64,000 bases of DNA from Rotaria socialis (GCA_905331475.1 CAJNYU010001443.1:1-64000), one strand, 5' to 3'; numbered from the stretch's first letter, positions 24,758-35,352 are shown. Made by a program: numbers and translations. Notes: generated by a model not told the origin, from the sequence alone.

Positions 24758-25867
24758 ATGTACACTATCGTTGTGTGAAACGATTAAAATAATATCACAT
24801 CGTTACTCTTGACTTTTAATATGACACAAATTATACATGTAAGCAATTTATATTAGATCTTTCTTGAAAAACTATCCCATTATACATAGATATAAGTATA
24901 TTTAATTTTGAAATGCATCATCGAAAATTCGATGCAGCTATTAATTTTCTTAAAAGATATTAAATCAATTTTTCTAATGTAAATGCACTAGCTGAACTAA
25001 GATTTTTTTTCTATATTTTCGATTAATTAGAGGAACGAGTAGAATTATTTTTCTTAATAATAGAAAAACTTGATGATATTACTCTTGTGTACAAAACAAC
25101 AACCAAACATACTTTTTTTGATTTTATTGAAGAAGTGAATGAAATAGAACTTTGAGTTTCACCTTGTTTAGGTAAAGTATCGTCCGACATGTTTCCATTG
25201 TATCTGTTTCGAACAAAAAGTATTCATAGTTCTGAAGTACTACAATCAAGAATGAATTACCGATTATTGTTTCTTTGAGATAAAGAATCATCGTGTTCTT
25301 TGTTTTGTGATTCAATACGAATTTTTTATTTTGACTATTAATAATTATTCAACGAGAAACACTTCGATATATAAAAAATAGATTCCAAAGCTTACTTTAT
25401 TTTACTTGATGCTGCAGTTGATTTATTAATATTACCACTATTTTCACATATATTTGAATCATTCTTATTAATTGATTGATTGGTTTCAGTTCTTAAAATT
25501 TGATCATTTGAATCAGTTTGGTGTAGATCTGTTGCTCGATCATCTGGTTCTTCACTTGAATTATTTGTAAACGGCGTTGATACATTTTTAATAAGATTTA
25601 AGTGTTTAACAAAATTTGACAGTTGAAAGCGACGATTTCTTAGATAAAGTTTTGTTCGATCACCACATATGCTTTGCATAAAACAAATAGGTATAATAGA
25701 ATCACTCGTGTTTTCAATAAAAATTTTAAAATCGTTAGATGTTACATTTGCGCAAATAGTACCATGGATTTTTTTGTTCAATTTGTTTAATAACTGTTCA
25801 AGAGATTCTTTTAAACATGTAAGATATTGTTCAAAACTAGCTTCACAGTCGCTAGCACTATTGTAAC

Positions 25868-25868
25868 T

Positions 25869-25898
<30 letters not shown>
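25868..25898. repeat. (GAT)n microsatellite within coding region
   Basis: About nine GAT units. On the minus strand they encode a poly-Ser run in the frame that continues into NSASDCEASFEQYLTCLKES of the transposase-like gene. Confidence 0.8.
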
Positions 25899-25899
<1 letters not shown>

Positions 25900-26069
25900 A
25901 GTCTATATATATCAAATTGATTTGATCGTGTTGAATAGGCTAATTGAAGTTTTTTCTTTTAATAATATCTCGAGTTGATTTTAGTAACAAAATAATTTTA
26001 TTTTTTGTTCCAAATTTCAATGTAATCGAATCTTGACAAATATTACAAATTTCCCTTTTTAAATCAATT

Positions 26070-26206
26070 CCCTAGTCAACTCTCCCTAGAAGAATCCCCA
26101 GGGAGTCCCCTGACAAATCCCCGGGGACTCACGACAGGGACTCCCCAGGGATTTCGTTATTTTACGGGGACTCCCCGGGGAATCGTTGGGGGAGAGTCGA
26201 TTAGGG
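26070..26206. mobile_element. 137 bp foldback MITE (CCCTAGTC ends)
   Basis: The left half CCCTAGTCAACTCTCCC ... GAATCCCCAGGGAGTCCCC mirrors the right half GGGGACTCCCCGGGGAATC ... GGGAGAGTCGATTAGGG. Nearly the whole element can fold. Flanks TCAATT and TTAATT are similar and may be a diverged target duplication. It interrupts the N-terminal part of the transposase-like gene. It shares GGACTCACGAC-AGGACT sequence with the larger foldback element at 33951-34364. Confidence 0.82.
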
Positions 26207-26412
26207 TTAATTCATTCGTACAATTTTCATGATTTGGTTTTTCAAATAAATTAATCATTTCTTGCTGATCAACTTGACTCAAAATCGTATAACTGTCAAT
26301 ATCATGATAGCGTAAAATTTTTTCTACCAGTTTTCCGTAATGTTCTTCAATATGTTGAAAAAATCGTTCACCTTTAAGGGTAATTAGCTGTTCTATGTCA
26401 TTATTATCCATA

Positions 26413-27535
26413 AAAACTGACTTAATCAAATTCAACAAATGTATAAAGAAATAAAATTTAAAAATTATAAGTCTTTGAAGTATAAACGAACATATTTACT
26501 GATGATTGATTTTAGATTTTTGTTTGATAGCTATCTGTCAAAAAATCGTTAGCATCGGACTCAAAACTAATTCGATGAGCGTACATGCAATTATATGTAG
26601 GAAAATAGAAAGTGAAATCTAGATGTCGTTCGATGTTAGTTATGATGAATAGGCAGAAAAATAAAAATATTTCTTTACTGTAGCATATTTTGATTTCATT
26701 TGTTTGACTCATACAAGTTATGCTTAATGATTCTTAATTCACAACAAATATAATATCGTGTTTTATAGATCATAATGCTCCCTGATGTTTCACATGTCGA
26801 TACAATAATGATTCTGATTATGTTTAATCTATTAAATAGTAGTAATTACATTTAAAAAAACGGATTCTTTTTTCAAGTTATCTGTTTAAATTTCTTAATA
26901 ACACAGTATAAATGTACTATTGCGTGCACAATTGATGTTTTTCATTTGTTTTATTATGATATTAAGCACGATATAAGCGACTTTTTCAATCACTTATATA
27001 ATATTCTTTCTTGAATAACATAAATGAAGTGCTTTATTGGTAGATTTACAAAGTAAAAGTTGTATCAGAAATAATTCGAAATCAGTTGAAAGCATGAAAT
27101 TTAGCAATTTGATGTAGATTAATTTAATCGTCACGTACAAAAACGAATTTTTGATTCGTTTTTCAGTAACAACTAAACTTTCTTGAAAACAGTTGATCCA
27201 ATACCACGCAATGTCTTCAAATCGATTGGATTCCCGCGAAATGTAATGAAACAGGCTGTATTAGCAGTAATAACATGATGTATAAGAAAACTGAATATTG
27301 TTCGAAGCAAGGTAATGTGAAAGTGACATCGTTATTACTTACATTAATAGATGGTATAATGATCAATTCGATTAGTTAGGTGGAATAAAACATAGCAATC
27401 ATCATGTAATACAATTTTTCTTTGAAAACGATTATAAATCATATTATATAACATGCTTTTGAAGGATAATATGTTTAAGGAAAACTGAAATGTTAATTTA
27501 AGATGCTCTTCGTAGCCCAATGATGAATTATACTA
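26413..27535. other. Transposon interior 5' of the transposase-like gene
   Basis: AT-rich. One minus-strand frame (26512-26712) is hydrophobic and short and could be a 5' exon, but no splice path to 26411 was evident. Nothing else recognised. Confidence 0.4.
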
Positions 27536-27745
27536 TTGCATTTGTACTCAAATCGTACTTCATCATACTTTAATCTTACTCCATCTTACTTCAATCTTAC
27601 TTCATCTTACTTCAATCTTACTTCAGTCTTACTTCTAGCGTACTTCTATTATACTTCATCGTACTACATCGTACTTCTATCATACTTCCATCGTAAATCT
27701 TTCATACTTCCATCATACTTCAAATACTTCTGAAGTAAATGAAGT
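27536..27745 (+). repeat. Right subterminal TACTTC array
   Basis: Short units such as TTACTTCAATC and GTACTTCATC repeat in the same strand orientation as the left array, then flip to TGAAGTAAATGAAGTAGC as the terminal inverted repeat begins. Confidence 0.85.
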
Positions 27746-27771
27746 AGCGCTTTTTCCCCCTTGATTTTCTC

Positions 27772-28904
27772 ACATGTTTGCTAAAATTGTAAAATGATAA
27801 TAACTATCGTAATCAAACCAGTTCAATTAATAATCATTGAGATCGACTAAAAAAAACTCATGAATGAACAAAAATAATAACGATGAATTCTAACATGAGA
27901 AAAAATTCCAAAAGATCAATTGCTTTTGACCTCATATTTTAGAAATATGGAGAGCAAATCTAGAATAATTAGAGTAACTGCGAACGTTTTTCGGTGTATA
28001 TAAAGCTTCTTTTACAAAAGGTACAATCTTTTGATAAAATTCTAGTGTAAGACAAAACATTAAAAGTATAGTTAAAAAAAGAGGACAATTTTCACCAACG
28101 AACTTGCTTTAAAGTTTTTTACCTTTTCTTTCAACACAACTCACGTAAGGCATACATCACCTTTCAAACGAACGTCTGTTAATAGAAATTAATAGCTGAT
28201 GTAATATGTGGTCGCTGGCATCAATATTCTCTTCTCTCACATCCTCATCTAAAAGAATTGCAAGCTGATTTGAAGATGTTGGCGAGCGTAGCGTCTCAAA
28301 AGAGATAGTTTTAAAAAACTAATAGCTACTTAATGCTTTCATAGCTACTTGATTATGTTACAGCTGCTTCCAACTTTACTATAATTATTCAAAGATCATG
28401 TATTTCTTGAAAGCTCCTGTACTTCTTTAAAGTTCCTACATCAATTAAAAAACCATCTCTGCCATATTACAAACGAGAGACAAACCTTATTAATATGTTT
28501 TCATGCATTTTCCCAAAAAAGCCTGTAACGTACCTCTTCCTCGTTTATATCATTAATATTCCCGATATCATAAATATTTGAATATTCTAATGAACCAAAT
28601 ACAGATTCACATTATGAGTGCAAATTGTTTTATTTGAATCTGTCTGAGAAACACTATGATGAACCTCAGTAATAAAAAACAACATCAAATCATGAACATT
28701 TGAAAGTAACCAGAAATCTAATAGAAATTCAAGTTTCAAGCATTTCGAGTATTTCACCGTCAACTGAATATTAAACGAACATTAAAACTACTTAAATCTT
28801 CACTTTTTCTTTCACACACCCTTACCAACCACCCGTGCTCCTTTATATCACTAGTAATGTCAGTATCATAAATATTTGATTATTCTCATGAACTCTATAT
28901 AGAT
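27772..28904. other. Intergenic, nothing recognised
   Basis: AT-rich, with no convincing frames, RNA genes or element boundaries. Confidence 0.45.
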
Positions 28905-28970
28905 CAAGGGGGAAACAGCTGATTTTTTTGATTTAAATCAAAGATGAAAATCAGAAAAATCAAAAATATC
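28905..28970 (+). repeat. Solo CAAGGGGGAAA transposon end
   Basis: CAAGGGGGAAACAGCTGATT followed by an AT-rich palindromic run (TTGATTTAAATCAA) resembles the terminal repeats of the 8 kb element and of 31615-31749. No matching right end was found within a plausible distance, so it is probably a truncated relative. Confidence 0.5.
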
Positions 28971-29308
28971 AATGGATATAATGTCTTATTTTCGTTTCTT
29001 TTCCCCTGTATATCAATTATTTCATAGTAATTTTCAACAGTCTACTCTTACTCACGCCAACACCCACACTCTTAAGTCAGTCACTACCAGGACTTATATT
29101 TTCGAGATTTATTTCGAGCTTTCAATAAGCTCCAGTGCAAGTAGCCCCTCCGCACCCTCTCGCTTTACAAAATATTAAGTTTTATTTTTCGATCTGGGTG
29201 TGTTTAGTTTTTTATTTGATACATGATTGTATATTCTAGGAAACAATTCAAGAACTTTACTCTGCATATTATTGGAAATTAAAAGAATTTCTCTCTCGCT
29301 TGTCTTCA

Positions 29309-30864
29309 ATGGTTTTATTGTTCCATCGCGGGACGCTTACTATCAAAATCATATGTTTATATTTGATAGCACTTTCTGTTATTTCTGTTACATTAATAAA
29401 AGTTTTTCGTGAATACTGTAAGTATTTTTATACTATTTATTTTCTAATGCTATGTCGTCTAAATTTTACGCACACTCCAATATTAGTCTATCATATTTAT
29501 ATTGTTGTAGCGCCATTATCTTCTCCTTATTATATTTTCTTCGCAAAATCCAACAAATTATGCCTAAAGCAGACTTGCGACAACCGCTCATTTATATTCT
29601 CTGTCAACAAACTATTATTGAATTTGAGTTTTTCTATCGATCGAATTTATCATCATAATGGAATTGCTTATGATTACTATTCAAGAAATGATATTGAACA
29701 AGCACGAGTTGGCGATCAATGGAAACTTTGGCCCCTCCCTAATGAAATATATCAAATTCAAAAAAATAGTGCGATGAATGATATCGAAACTTCGCCATTT
29801 GTTCCGTCAAAACTTCTGTTTGTTGATACAATTTATGTTATGACCGATCCGCGTTTGACTGAACGGCATGCTAATCTGAAAAAAGCGCTTAGTCAACAAG
29901 GTATTTCAGTTAAATCAATAGAATGGAGAATGAAATGGAATCTAACAACATGCAACTCTATCTCAAGTCATTCATATGTTTATAAACGATTAAATTTGAA
30001 AAACAAGCCTTTAAGTAATTATATATATATATATATATGTCGATAGGACACATCATATTTCTTAAACATTCAGATATATTCTGTTTTGTTGTTATCCTGA
30101 TGCAAAATCATTTTTGATTATTTTCTCTTAATTGATATATTGTTTTAGGTTGAGGGGGACTTATTGTTATGGTTTTTGTAGTTCAACTGAAAAATTTTAG
30201 AGTTAAAACGAAGCTATTGAATGCAAGATTATATTTTGGGAATATTTCCTTATATGTGTAATTAATTTTATGTTTAGACAAACAACAGCAACGAAAATGT
30301 GCTTTAGCAATGAAACATGTCGATGTTTGGTACGAAATGGCTGAACGAAAAATTCCGTTAGGTTTAATTCTTGAAGATGATGCTATATTTGTACCATTCT
30401 TCAAAGAGAAATTTGCTCGAATGATTTATACAGCTATTCAAAGTAAAGCATTACGTATTAATGGAACATGTGCTAAATCAAAAGAACGTCCTATATCAGA
30501 TAATGAGTGGATAGATCAGAATCCAATGATTGTTATCGGAACATGTTTTAACTTGCATGGACAATGTTTTCAGAAACATTTTTCAAATGCTCCACCACTT
30601 TTGTCAACACATAAATCAAATCCATCACGATGCACTCATGCTTATTTATTAACATCATGTTCAGCACAAGCATTAGTTAATCAAATTCAAGCACAAAAGA
30701 ATGATTTTTGGCCATCAGATTTTATGCAAAATATGTTATTTCCTTTATCATCGACACTTCAATCCTTTTGGATGGATCCACCACTCGCTTATCAAGGAAA
30801 TCAAGTATTGGATCTTGACAATCTGTCATCGTTTAGAGAACAAACTTATATGTCAAATCGATAA
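29309..30864 (+). CDS. GT25-like glycosyltransferase, signal-anchored
   Basis: Predicted Golgi/ER glycosyltransferase of the GT25 (procollagen galactosyltransferase / LPS biosynthesis) group. The ATG at 29309 opens a signal anchor (IICLYLIALSVISVTLI). The family pattern follows: VDTIYVMTDPRLTERHANLK (nucleotide-sugar side), then AMKHVDVWYEMAERKIPLGL, and the metal-binding acidic motif LEDDAIF. The C-terminal part contains GTCFNLHGQC, SRCTHAYLLTSCSAQALV and FWMDPPLAYQG. Intron 30015-30277 is certain: it joins PL-N-KQQQRKCAL in phase. An intron 29418-29510 (GTAAGT donor, TTGTAG acceptor) is likely but the frame is also open through it, so the first exon boundary is provisional. The acceptor sugar and protein are unknown. 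Confidence 0.72.
30018..30038. repeat. (TA)n microsatellite in intron
   Basis: A pure AT-dinucleotide run just after the splice donor of the GT25-like gene. Confidence 0.85.
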
Positions 30865-31349
30865 ATCATTTGCAAAACTGTTAAACGTAATATCGTATTC
30901 ATGAACTACATGCTGTTAAATAAAATAACACTCTAGGATAGTGAAATAACACGATATCAATCGTCGATTAAAGAGATAAAATTACGTATAAGCTAGTAAA
31001 TCTCTAGAAAAGAAAGTTGCCATCACGCATATCTATGAAAGTTTAATCGATTGTCATGCCAATGAATACGATAAAGGATGAACACTATTTGATAAAAGTG
31101 AAAAGGGGTGTATAACAAAGATGTTCGAGTGTGATTCAGCGAAAGTGAACAGAAGACAACCACAAGCACTCAAATATCTAAAGCTCTTCAAAACACAAGG
31201 TAAACAATGAACATCAACGTGACGAGCACTGCCAAAGTAGTTCCATAGTAATATAAACTGAACTGAGTCTGTCAATGAAAGAGTTGTAATCGGTTGTCTC
31301 AAAGATAGATGTTATAAGCTATTGAATAATTGAGAATCAGAGCAAAGTT
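30865..31349. other. Intergenic, nothing recognised
   Basis: AT-rich 3' flank of the glycosyltransferase gene. No further gene or RNA seen. Confidence 0.45.
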
Positions 31350-32526
31350 CCCAAGTGAGCAAAAGACTGGTTAAATGACTAGTATTTTTTCTAGTCAAGT
31401 CGACCGGTTCCGTCTAGTCTTTGTCTCAAAAACTACTCGTCCGCGACTAGTCCGAGTTTTTATCCGTCATGCATACGCGTCCTAGTACTCTGATTGACGA
31501 CTAGTCATAAAATCTAATAAGCGTAGTTGTGGCGAGTGTCCCTGTCGCCCGTCCGGAAATGGTTTATGAATGAAATATTAAGGGCGTCTGGGACGAGTAT
31601 ACAACCAACTGGAGCAAGGGGGAAAAGGTGATTTATGATTTTGTGATTTAAGGTGATTTATTTGATTTGAGGTGAGTTTTTTGATTTAAAGTGATTTATT
31701 TGATTTAATTTTGATTTTTAGCTGAGTTAAATCAGCTTTTCCCCCCTTGAGCATAATAGTATTATATGAAAAGATTTAGATGCTTCTCAATTATTTTAAA
31801 TTTAGTACATCTCACATTTTGAAAAAAAAATATAAATTAGCACTCCTAGATACGAGATGAATTTTGTTGTTAGTGCTAATCCCTACATATTTTATGTTTT
31901 GATACACTCTTAAACTTTTAGCATATGCTAATGCAAAATAAAATAAAATATATCAAGACAGGGATGCACGCAATATATTAAATCTTTTCGAATGCACTAT
32001 TGATTACAGCAGACTTTCTAATTGCTCTTCTAGGTAGAAAAACTTCGATAAGCATTTAGTAAAATAAACACTTCTTAAAAACGGACTAGTCATGAGGTGC
32101 CCAAAAGATGTTTCAGACTAGTCAATACCATTTACGTCGGCTTGTTTCTCATTTTCTATGCATGGATGCGAATCAATATATAAGTTTAGACTATATATAC
32201 TTACGGCAGTCTATTTCAGTATCCTAGTCTCCCGTCAGGATGTCCGTCATATCTCGAACACTGTCGGGCTGGATGTTCAAATCCACTGTGTAACCTCTTT
32301 TTTTAATCTTCTGACTAGTCTGGACTGGGCCAACAGGCAACACAAACTAGACACGACTGAGCTCAAAGACATTTCAGACTAGTACAGACGTGTTTGTAAG
32401 ACACTCCTCGTTAAGCTGACTAGACAAGACGGGTATGCAAGACGTTTCAGACTAGACTTGACGGAAGCTGCGGATATTTATGACTAGTCATGTCGGCAGT
32501 CTCCCTTCATTTTTTGCTTACTTGGG
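31350..32526. mobile_element. Non-autonomous element with GACTAGTC subterminal repeats
   Basis: The ends CCCAAGTGAGCAAAA (31350) and TTTTTTGCTTACTTGGG (to 32526) are imperfect inverted repeats. GACTAGTC and close variants occur many times in both subterminal regions (about 31375-31510 and 32085-32490). Repeated GTTTCAGACTAG and GACGGG segments add to the structure. No transposase frame is seen, and no clear target duplication. The element is itself split by the 135 bp insertion at 31615-31749. Confidence 0.68.
31615..31749. mobile_element. Small CAAGGGGGAAAA MITE with GATTTA tandem repeats
   Basis: Left CAAGGGGGAAAAGGTGATTT and right AAATCAGCTTTTCCCCCCTTG form inverted repeats. The interior is tandem GTGATTTATTTGATTTGAG-like units. 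The first 12 bases match the 8 kb element's terminus, but the internal repeat is different. No target duplication is evident. Confidence 0.72.
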
Positions 32527-33416
32527 TACTACTGTCGATTTGACGTGTACAACTGATACCACTTTCACGTCCATAACTTGTTACCTGTGGAAGTCAATTT
32601 AGATATTCTGTTGTTTCATAGGATTATTAACTAACAAGAGAGAAAGAGAGAGAGAATTCAACCCTTTCATACATACATCATTCTATTTCGATTCCAATAG
32701 GAAATTAGATTTTGTAACAATTGCCAAAGGTTGTTAAACATTCAAAGATTTAAGTGTAATGATTTACTTACACATTAGTATATTCTAAAGTGTATCGGTT
32801 GATGCATCATCCGTACGTTTTTCATCTAGAACACTTGAAAGAAAGTCTCTCTCGTCATTATCATCAAGTTGACATTGAACAATTGAGATAGAGCTAATGA
32901 AAAGCAAGCCAGTCAAACAGATAATCCACCAATACATTTTGCAGTCACTTAAGTAATATACATATGTAATATGAAAACTATTATTTTACTTTGATACCAT
33001 GTGATGCTTATTACCTATCAAAACAAGAGACGTCATCATCACTTTCGAATGTATTTAAATTTTGATATGTTTCATGAATAAGTTGATCGTTGTATACGAC
33101 TTGCAAGATAATAAAAATATCTTGATTAGTCTCTATCAGTAACGGATGAAAAAGCAATTGCTACTAATTCAAAACAATTCGTAACTGAATCTGTTTTATC
33201 CTTTTTAGGTGTTACTCTTGCATAGCTTAAATCTATTTACGTGGTAACTTGAAGAATAACTTCTTCTTTTAAAAATTCAATAAGTACAGTTCTTATCTAC
33301 AATCTGAAGGTCTGCAAATAGGTCAGTGAAGAAGATGTTTTGAATGAAAGTTATAATCAAGAAAGTAAAAATCTGCTTTCTCCGTCTAATGCCAACTTTC
33401 TCTCGTTATTTTCAAA
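32527..33416. other. Intergenic, nothing recognised
   Basis: AT-rich, with a short AGAG-rich run near 32640-32657. No gene signature. Confidence 0.45.
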
Positions 33417-33418
33417 AC

Positions 33419-33829
33419 AAAATTTGAGCCTCCCCTAAATTAGAAACGTTCCGCCGCATGTGATTCCTGTAAACAATGGCCAACGTCATATGACAATTAG
33501 ATCTTCTCAATTAATTGCCTTCATTTCATTGCTCATGTGCTCACTTTGATTTCTATATATTGCAATATATCATTCATCCAACAAGAAAATTCTGTATCCG
33601 ACAATATAGACATAGAACAACGATCAGAGCGTTTGTCGGACTGACGATATCAATCCGAAAAGATCTTAATGATTCTTCTCATCAAACATTGACTTTATCT
33701 TACCCTACTTTTCTCTTCACTTTGAGAACACAGACAATGTCTTAAGAGTTTATCATCGATGATGATGATGATGCAGAACATAGGCGGCGGAACGTTTTGA
33801 ATTTAGGGGAGACTCAAATTTTTTTTAAC
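33419..33829. mobile_element. TIR element, ends AAATTTGAGCCTCCCC
   Basis: Left 33419-33457 (AAATTTGAGCCTCCCCTAAA ... CGTTCCGCCGC) mirrors right 33783-33829 (GCGGCGGAACG ... TTTAGGGGAGACTCAAATTT) with about 90 percent identity. The interior is about 325 bp without a recognisable protein and holds a GAT microsatellite near 33760. A fragment of the same end (CCTCCCCAAGCC ... CTCCGCCGCCTATGG) lies at 34771-34804. Confidence 0.75.
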
Positions 33830-33950
33830 GAACGATAAAAAGTCGATATTTGGAGAGAAGATAGACTTTTAAAATTCGTTGTCACAACTTTAATTGGAAA
33901 TGTTTTCTGTATTGATCCATTTATATGGCTGCAGAACAATCGAAAATTCT

Positions 33951-34364
33951 GTTCCTAGTCAAGAATCACTTAACGCATCCCCAGAGTCCCCACCAATTTT
34001 GGATTTTTTAGAAGGGTCTGTCATGAGTTCCGAGGAGTTAAGAAAAATATGAAAAATTTCTATCGAGACTATCAAAAATCTACGTAAAAATCCGAAAGTG
34101 TCTTCGAAAATTTGTAAAAGGTTTCTAAAAACTGAGTGGAAAGTGTCTTAGAAATTCCAAGAAACTCTCTGTTCACTTCTCGAGATTTCTATGACACTTT
34201 CCAGTCATTTTTTAGAAATCCCTTACGAATTTTCGAAGATACTTTCGAATTTTTACTTAGGTTCTTGATAGTCTCGATAGAAAGCTTTCAAATTTTTCTT
34301 AACTCGTCGAGGACTCACGACAAGGACTGTCTGGGGATTCATTAGGCGATTCTCGGCTAGGAAC
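33951..34364. mobile_element. 414 bp foldback element
   Basis: Almost the entire element is an imperfect hairpin: GTTCCTAGTCAAGAATCACT at the left against AGTGATTCTCG-type sequence ending CTAGGAAC at the right. Internal matches include TTTCTATCGAGACTATCAA against TTGATAGTCTCGATAGAAA, and CGAAAGTGTCTTCGAAAATT against AATTTTCGAAGATACTTTCG. The loop is only about 10 bp near 34165. It shares CCCCAGAGTCC and GGACTCACGAC modules with the 137 bp element at 26070-26206. The short frame inside is part of the hairpin. Confidence 0.88.
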
Positions 34365-35352
34365 TATTCTATCAAAATTTTTATTTCCTTATCAACATAA
34401 GCATAAAAAATCTTAAACTTTGACTAAAGCAAACATATCATAAGTACAAAAACTATTGTTCATACCCAGTAACGTCTTTTCTCTAGTTTTTTGCAATACA
34501 CTCAGAACAAATGCTCTTCATGTCTAACTGATCTAGTTTCCCTTAATGAATATGAGAAATAAAGGCATGATTAAAGCGTTGTTGTGTCATTATTGATCGT
34601 AGATGTCTTTATTCCATTTATAACGCTGAAGCATCTCTGAGCCGTAGCCGTTGAAGTGAGATTTGTTAACTATAAATGCAATAATTTACAATATTCATGA
34701 AACAGATTTCCTAATATATTTTAAGTTAAGTAAATCACGACGAAATCTGTATTCTTTTCAAATATCTGAACCTCCCCAAGCCTAATGGCTCCGCCGCCTA
34801 TGGCTCGAGAAGATTCGATTGATTGCTCGCTCTAGGCTCTTTTCAAAGATGCAATATTTATGCGATCTTTTATTTCGAAAATATATTAGACGTACGTTTG
34901 TAGAAAATATCGTGACTTGGCAGAACAGATATCATAGAACTATCTTGAGCTGTCAACATTCAAACAAATGTGTTGTGCTCGAGTGTCGATCAAAATAGTA
35001 ATGAAGCATTTGTTGATTACAAATCAAAAGTAGAAATATCGAAAAAACACACCCACACCCACACCCATCGGTGTGGATGTGTTCTCATTTTCCGTTTAGC
35101 AAACATCCACACCCTTTCAAGACTCAACGACCTCTGTTTGGATAAATTTATTAAATCCCGAATTCAAAAACATACTTTATAGATATTTTTTTTCTTTATA
35201 CATGTATAAATATAATATAATAGAAATAATGGATGATAATTATTAAAAACAAATAAAATTAACTAAACAAAAGAAAGAAAATTTTTCTTTCTTTAAAAAG
35301 GAGATTCAATAATGGATTAATATTTTCTGATAAAAAATAAGTTAAACTAATA
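34365..35352. other. Intergenic with telomere-like island
   Basis: No gene. ACACCCACACCCACACCC at about 35047-35065 is followed by GGTGTGGATGTG and CATCCACACCC, so CCCACA/TGTGGG words occur on both strands within about 70 bp. A solo end related to 33419-33829 lies near 34771-34804. Confidence 0.5.

Larger units (their letters stand above)
21061..26411 (-). pseudogene. Transposase-like gene of the 8 kb element, damaged by insertions
   Basis: Multi-exon minus-strand gene. The large exon is 21858-24171; it splices over a 624 bp intron to the terminal exon 21061-21233, restoring TTSYSGLRLIQSVSAKN and ending at RRVQLKDI. Upstream exons include 24226-24303, 25113-25203, the region around 25392-25960 and an N-terminal part near 26207-26411 (MDNNDIEQLITLKGERFF). 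Counting from Met at 24060, acidic-residue motifs suggest a DDE-type core: SEDCSAF (~122-128), FSTDGDP (~236-242), FMQDGTYL (~290-297) and QPCESLFRDAR (~481-491). A strongly acidic tail follows residue ~555. Damage: a 137 bp foldback insertion at 26070-26206 and an apparent one-base frameshift in an A run near 25950. I recall similar uncharacterised proteins in other invertebrates but cannot name the superfamily. Confidence 0.7.
19749..27763. mobile_element. 8.0 kb DNA transposon with 24 bp TIRs and probable 8 bp TSD
   Basis: The left end (19749-19772) and right end (27740-27763) are perfect 24 bp inverted repeats beginning CAAGGGGGAAAAAGCGCTAC; similarity continues weakly to about 40 bp. The flanks are ATTTTTTC (19741-19748) and ATTTTCTC (27764-27771), 7 of 8 matching, which fits an 8 bp target duplication as made by hAT and P-type elements. 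Immediately inside each end is an array of TACTTC/TACTCC repeats. The only recognisable gene is the minus-strand transposase-like gene at 21061-26411. Two smaller elements have inserted in it (24336-24757, 26070-26206). That it is one element is inference; the ends and the flanks are seen directly. Confidence 0.8.

Noticed and set aside
28905-31749. Possible 2.8 kb transposon from the solo end at 28905 to the right end at 31749, enclosing the GT25-like gene
   Set aside because: The flanks (ATATAGAT and AGCATAAT) do not match, and 31615-31749 already supplies a better-matched pair of ends.
34136-34345. Ser/Phe/Arg-rich frame inside the 414 bp foldback element
   Set aside because: It lies wholly in one arm of the hairpin and has no independent support.
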